Notes under the pieces: generated by a model
The model's input: only the letters and a program-made list of their open reading frames with translations
Told to the model about the DNA's origin: nothing
The model's database searches: none
DNA from: Bradyrhizobiaceae bacterium
Lineage (GTDB): Bacteria; Bacteroidota; Ignavibacteria; Kapaibacteriales; Kapaibacteriaceae
Direction: 5' to 3'
Assembly: GCA_024103135.1 (NCBI GenBank)
Contig: JAGFIZ010000106.1
Coordinates: forward strand, 1 to 64,000
DNA length: 64,000 nt
Made by a program: the position numbers and the translations under genes
Shown: positions 62,300 through 64,000 of the stretch, piece by piece
Layout: every line of letters starts with the position of its first letter
How positions within the stretch are numbered: position 1 is the first letter of the stretch

Positions 62300-63562
62300 A
62301 TGTTCGAGAAAGAACTAGAGCGAGCAAGAAAGCGCCTACACCAACAGCTCGCCACCACTGCTCCGTACGTTTCGATTAGTGCCATCCTAGGCAATGGCAG
62401 CATACACCCCGCCTACCGCACCTATGTGGGTGCAGAAGTGGCCTGGTGGGTGTACGAGGAACGTGCCTTGCGTAGCTCCAATCCGCGGTTTGATACCTCG
62501 GAATCGCATTTCAGAGAGCTCTTTGCCCGTCTTGACACGGAGTATGTGAAGACTGCCCGTTTTGACCATGAAGAGTTGACGGCTACCATTGATGCCGCTA
62601 CCAAGACACGGTTGAATTTTCTTTGTCGACCAAGAACAACGCTCAAGTGGTTCATCTTCAGAGGGGAACCAACCAAGCCGCTCCACGAAGTCCTCTTGCG
62701 CCTGAACTACATTCACGACTACGAATACCTTACCGAAGGCATCCGTGAATGGGCTCGCGCTCGAGGTGCCGATGGCAGTCCGTCCTTCGAAATCCTCTCC
62801 ATCATCGAGTTCGAACGTGTTGTTGAGAAGGTCGATAACGACGCCATCCTTGACCTTACCCAACATGAGTTTGTACACCTGCTCGAACCGCTCTTCGAGT
62901 TCTTTGCAGAACACAACCCCGAGCTGCCACCGGAAGTGGTCCCCACCGAAGCCGTCATCATCTTTCTTGACGACAAAGGAGCCATCCCCATCTCCCAGGC
63001 CTTGGAACGATTGCTCTATCGGGAAGAGCTCAAGTTGCTTTCCCGATCCAAGCTCATTGACGTCACCAATCAAGTAATCCAGGAAATTGAATCCCAGACG
63101 GCACCCAACGTCGCCACACCCCAACCCATTGCACCTACTCCGGAGTCAGCACATCCTGACTCGCTCACGTCCACACCCACGCCCACGCCCACACCCACAC
63201 CTACACCCACGTCCACACCTATCCCTGCACCGACACCATCCACAATCGACCACGATCCCGAAGTGCCAGAGCCCCCTTCCATCCATGAAGACCTGGGCAT
63301 TTCACCGGTGATCTCGACCTCTGCCAGCCGTGTTGAACGATTCCAGCGCGAGGCCGAGGCCTTCCTGCAGAAGCGGTTTCTGGAACGCCTGTTTAGCAGT
63401 GATCTCGACAAGATGGACGAAGTCGTTGCCCACGTACTCGAAGCCACCACGTGGCGCGAGGCAGCCGGCCGACTGGACCTATGGTTTGCCCAGCATGGAG
63501 TCGACCCCAACGGCACGGTGGCCATGGAACTTGCTCACGCCCTAAATCAGGTATATCGATGA
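62300..63562 (+). CDS. Hypothetical protein with Thr-Pro-repeat linker
   Basis: The 420-residue protein has no signal peptide. An alpha-rich N-terminal part (about 1-285; FEKELERARKRLHQQLATTA, AYRTYVGAEVAWWVYEERAL) precedes a Thr-Pro repeat linker (about 290-313, PTPTPTPTPTPT), which in DNA is a CCCACG/CCCACA-type minisatellite. An alpha-helical C-terminus follows (about 340-420; RFQREAEAFLQKRFLERLF). No family recognised. Its TGA stop overlaps the obgE start, so it is part of that transcript. Confidence 0.65.
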   Translation: MFEKELERARKRLHQQLATTAPYVSISAILGNGSIHPAYRTYVGAEVAWWVYEERALRSSNPRFDTSESHFRELFARLDTEYVKTARFDHEELTATIDAATKTRLNFLCRPRTTLKWFIFRGEPTKPLHEVLLRLNYIHDYEYLTEGIREWARARGADGSPSFEILSIIEFERVVEKVDNDAILDLTQHEFVHLLEPLFEFFAEHNPELPPEVVPTEAVIIFLDDKGAIPISQALERLLYREELKLLSRSKLIDVTNQVIQEIESQTAPNVATPQPIAPTPESAHPDSLTSTPTPTPTPTPTPTSTPIPAPTPSTIDHDPEVPEPPSIHEDLGISPVISTSASRVERFQREAEAFLQKRFLERLFSSDLDKMDEVVAHVLEATTWREAAGRLDLWFAQHGVDPNGTVAMELAHALNQVYR

Positions 63563-64000
63563 CCTTTGTTGACCTTGTTACAATCCACGTGAGCTCCGGT
63601 AATGGCGGTAAGGGTCACGTGAGCTTTCGTAGGGAGAAGTTTGTGCCAATGGGCGGACCCGACGGTGGCAACGGCGGCAATGGCGGAGACGTCGTGTTCA
63701 TTGCCAATAGGCAGTTAGGCACCCTGTTGGACTTTACCTACAAGCGCAAATACAAAGCCGAAGACGGGGCCGAGGGCGGCAAGAACCGTCGCACCGGCAA
63801 GAGTGGAGCCGACGTCATCATCCAGGTGCCGTGTGGCACCGTGATTCGTGACAAGCAAACCCAGGAGCAGCTCGCCGACCTTGATGTTGACGGGCAGACC
63901 ATCGTGTTGGCGAAAGGGGGCTATGGAGGACGCGGGAACAGCGAGTTTGCCACGGCCGTGAATCAAGCGCCACGTCATGCCGAGCCCGGCACACCCGGTC
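63559..64000 (+). CDS. obgE: GTPase ObgE/CgtA, 3' end missing
   Basis: The gene is cut by the right edge; about 147 codons are visible. It begins MTFVDLVTIHVSSGNGGKGH and FVPMGGPDGGNGGNGGDVVF, the glycine-rich Obg domain that binds the large ribosomal subunit. The GTPase domain lies outside the window. It may act in ribosome assembly and stress response. Confidence 0.94.
   Translation, partial: MTFVDLVTIHVSSGNGGKGHVSFRREKFVPMGGPDGGNGGNGGDVVFIANRQLGTLLDFTYKRKYKAEDGAEGGKNRRTGKSGADVIIQVPCGTVIRDKQTQEQLADLDVDGQTIVLAKGGYGGRGNSEFATAVNQAPRHAEPGTPG

Larger units (their letters stand above)
2338..63922. repeat. Dispersed iterated octamer AGCCCCCT/AGGGGGCT (about 34 exact sites)
   Basis: Start positions as AGCCCCCT on the + strand: 2338, 5661, 8610, 14810, 18026, 20634, 20701, 23442, 27851, 35917, 39737, 43184, 44394, 45942, 50421, 55709, 61174, 63270. 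As AGGGGGCT: 7177, 11113, 15721, 17244, 17890, 21986, 27519, 32637, 35195, 37561, 38998, 41551, 46276, 49897, 55776, 63915. Of these, 30 are in genes and 4 between genes (2338, 20634, 20701, 43184). On the coding strand the two orientations are balanced (15 and 15). Counted by eye, so a few may be missed. About 21 extend to AGCCCCCTNCC. One-base variants occur near 82, 4457, 7030, 20764, 29637, 34484, 40292, 45376, 59870 and 60134. Confidence 0.9.

Noticed and set aside
62387-63124. 245-codon antisense frame opposite the Thr-Pro linker gene
   Set aside because: The + strand gene has tight overlap with obgE and normal composition; the antisense frame looks like its shadow.
63166-63240. CCCACG/CCCACA-type run as a regulatory repeat
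   Set aside because: It is in frame in the 420-residue protein and encodes a Thr-Pro linker, so it is explained as a coding minisatellite.
1-64000. tRNA, rRNA or tmRNA genes
   Set aside because: I looked in all intergenic gaps for T-loop (GGTTCGAAT-type) and acceptor pairing and saw none. A covariance-model scan would be needed to exclude short or divergent ones.

Overview
The window reads as chromosomal DNA from a Gram-negative member of the Bacteroidetes/Chlorobi (FCB) superphylum, with moderate GC (about 50% by eye). The evidence for this is: several secreted proteins end in type IX secretion (Por) sorting tails; there is a DUF5686/carboxypeptidase-regulatory-like outer-membrane protein; the ATP synthase a subunit carries the long periplasmic N-terminal domain seen in Bacteroidetes; and there are outer-membrane genes (LptF/G-like, hldD, OmpA-like, MlaF-like). 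A Kapabacteria- or Ignavibacteria-like lineage is an inference. No rRNA, tRNA or CRISPR array was seen. Gene density is high (about 95% coding).

Layout. 1-5570 (+): end of an outer-membrane DUF5686 protein, prfB with an intact programmed +1 frameshift, acpS, a DinB-fold protein, purK. 5573-10486 (-): LptF/G-like permease, TPR protein, BI-1/YccA protein, polyprenyl diphosphate synthase, tatC. 10763-12289 (+): dnaA, closed by a strong terminator. 12416-16771 (-): T9SS cargo, EVE protein, DUF1573-like protein, dapB, ABC ATPase, AI-2E permease. 16841-23384: deoxyhypusine-synthase-like enzyme, secreted nuclease-like protein, palindrome cluster, MATE-like transporter, 67-bp tandem repeat, fused DppD-DppF-type ATPase, MlaF-like ATPase. 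23427-28983: 1,205-residue secreted propeller protein plus OmpA-like partner. 29131-35647: class V aminotransferase, a repeat element at the 3' end of upp, a TatD/beta-barrel composite reading frame, bcp, dnaX. 35687-43174: two tandem T9SS subtilases, a crotonase, a secreted protein. 43346-50552: clpC, uracil-DNA glycosylase, ddl, a PfkB kinase and exported proteins. 50594-57144: F-type ATP synthase genes (atpZ/I, atpB, E, F, H, A, G) with hldD between atpA and atpG. 57144-64000: membrane proteins, radA, an ECF sigma factor with its putative anti-sigma partner, a proline-rich-linker protein, and the start of obgE.

The most unusual signal is not a gene. The octamer AGCCCCCT (or AGGGGGCT) occurs about 34 times where about two are expected. 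It is balanced in orientation and independent of reading frame, and is often extended to AGCCCCCTNCC. Density and behaviour resemble DNA-uptake sequences or other genome-wide iterated motifs. Other points of note are a MITE-like palindrome element that duplicated the last 24 bp of upp, a TatD reading frame that runs without a stop into a signal peptide and beta-barrel with its own internal ribosome-binding site, and hldD nested in the ATP synthase operon.
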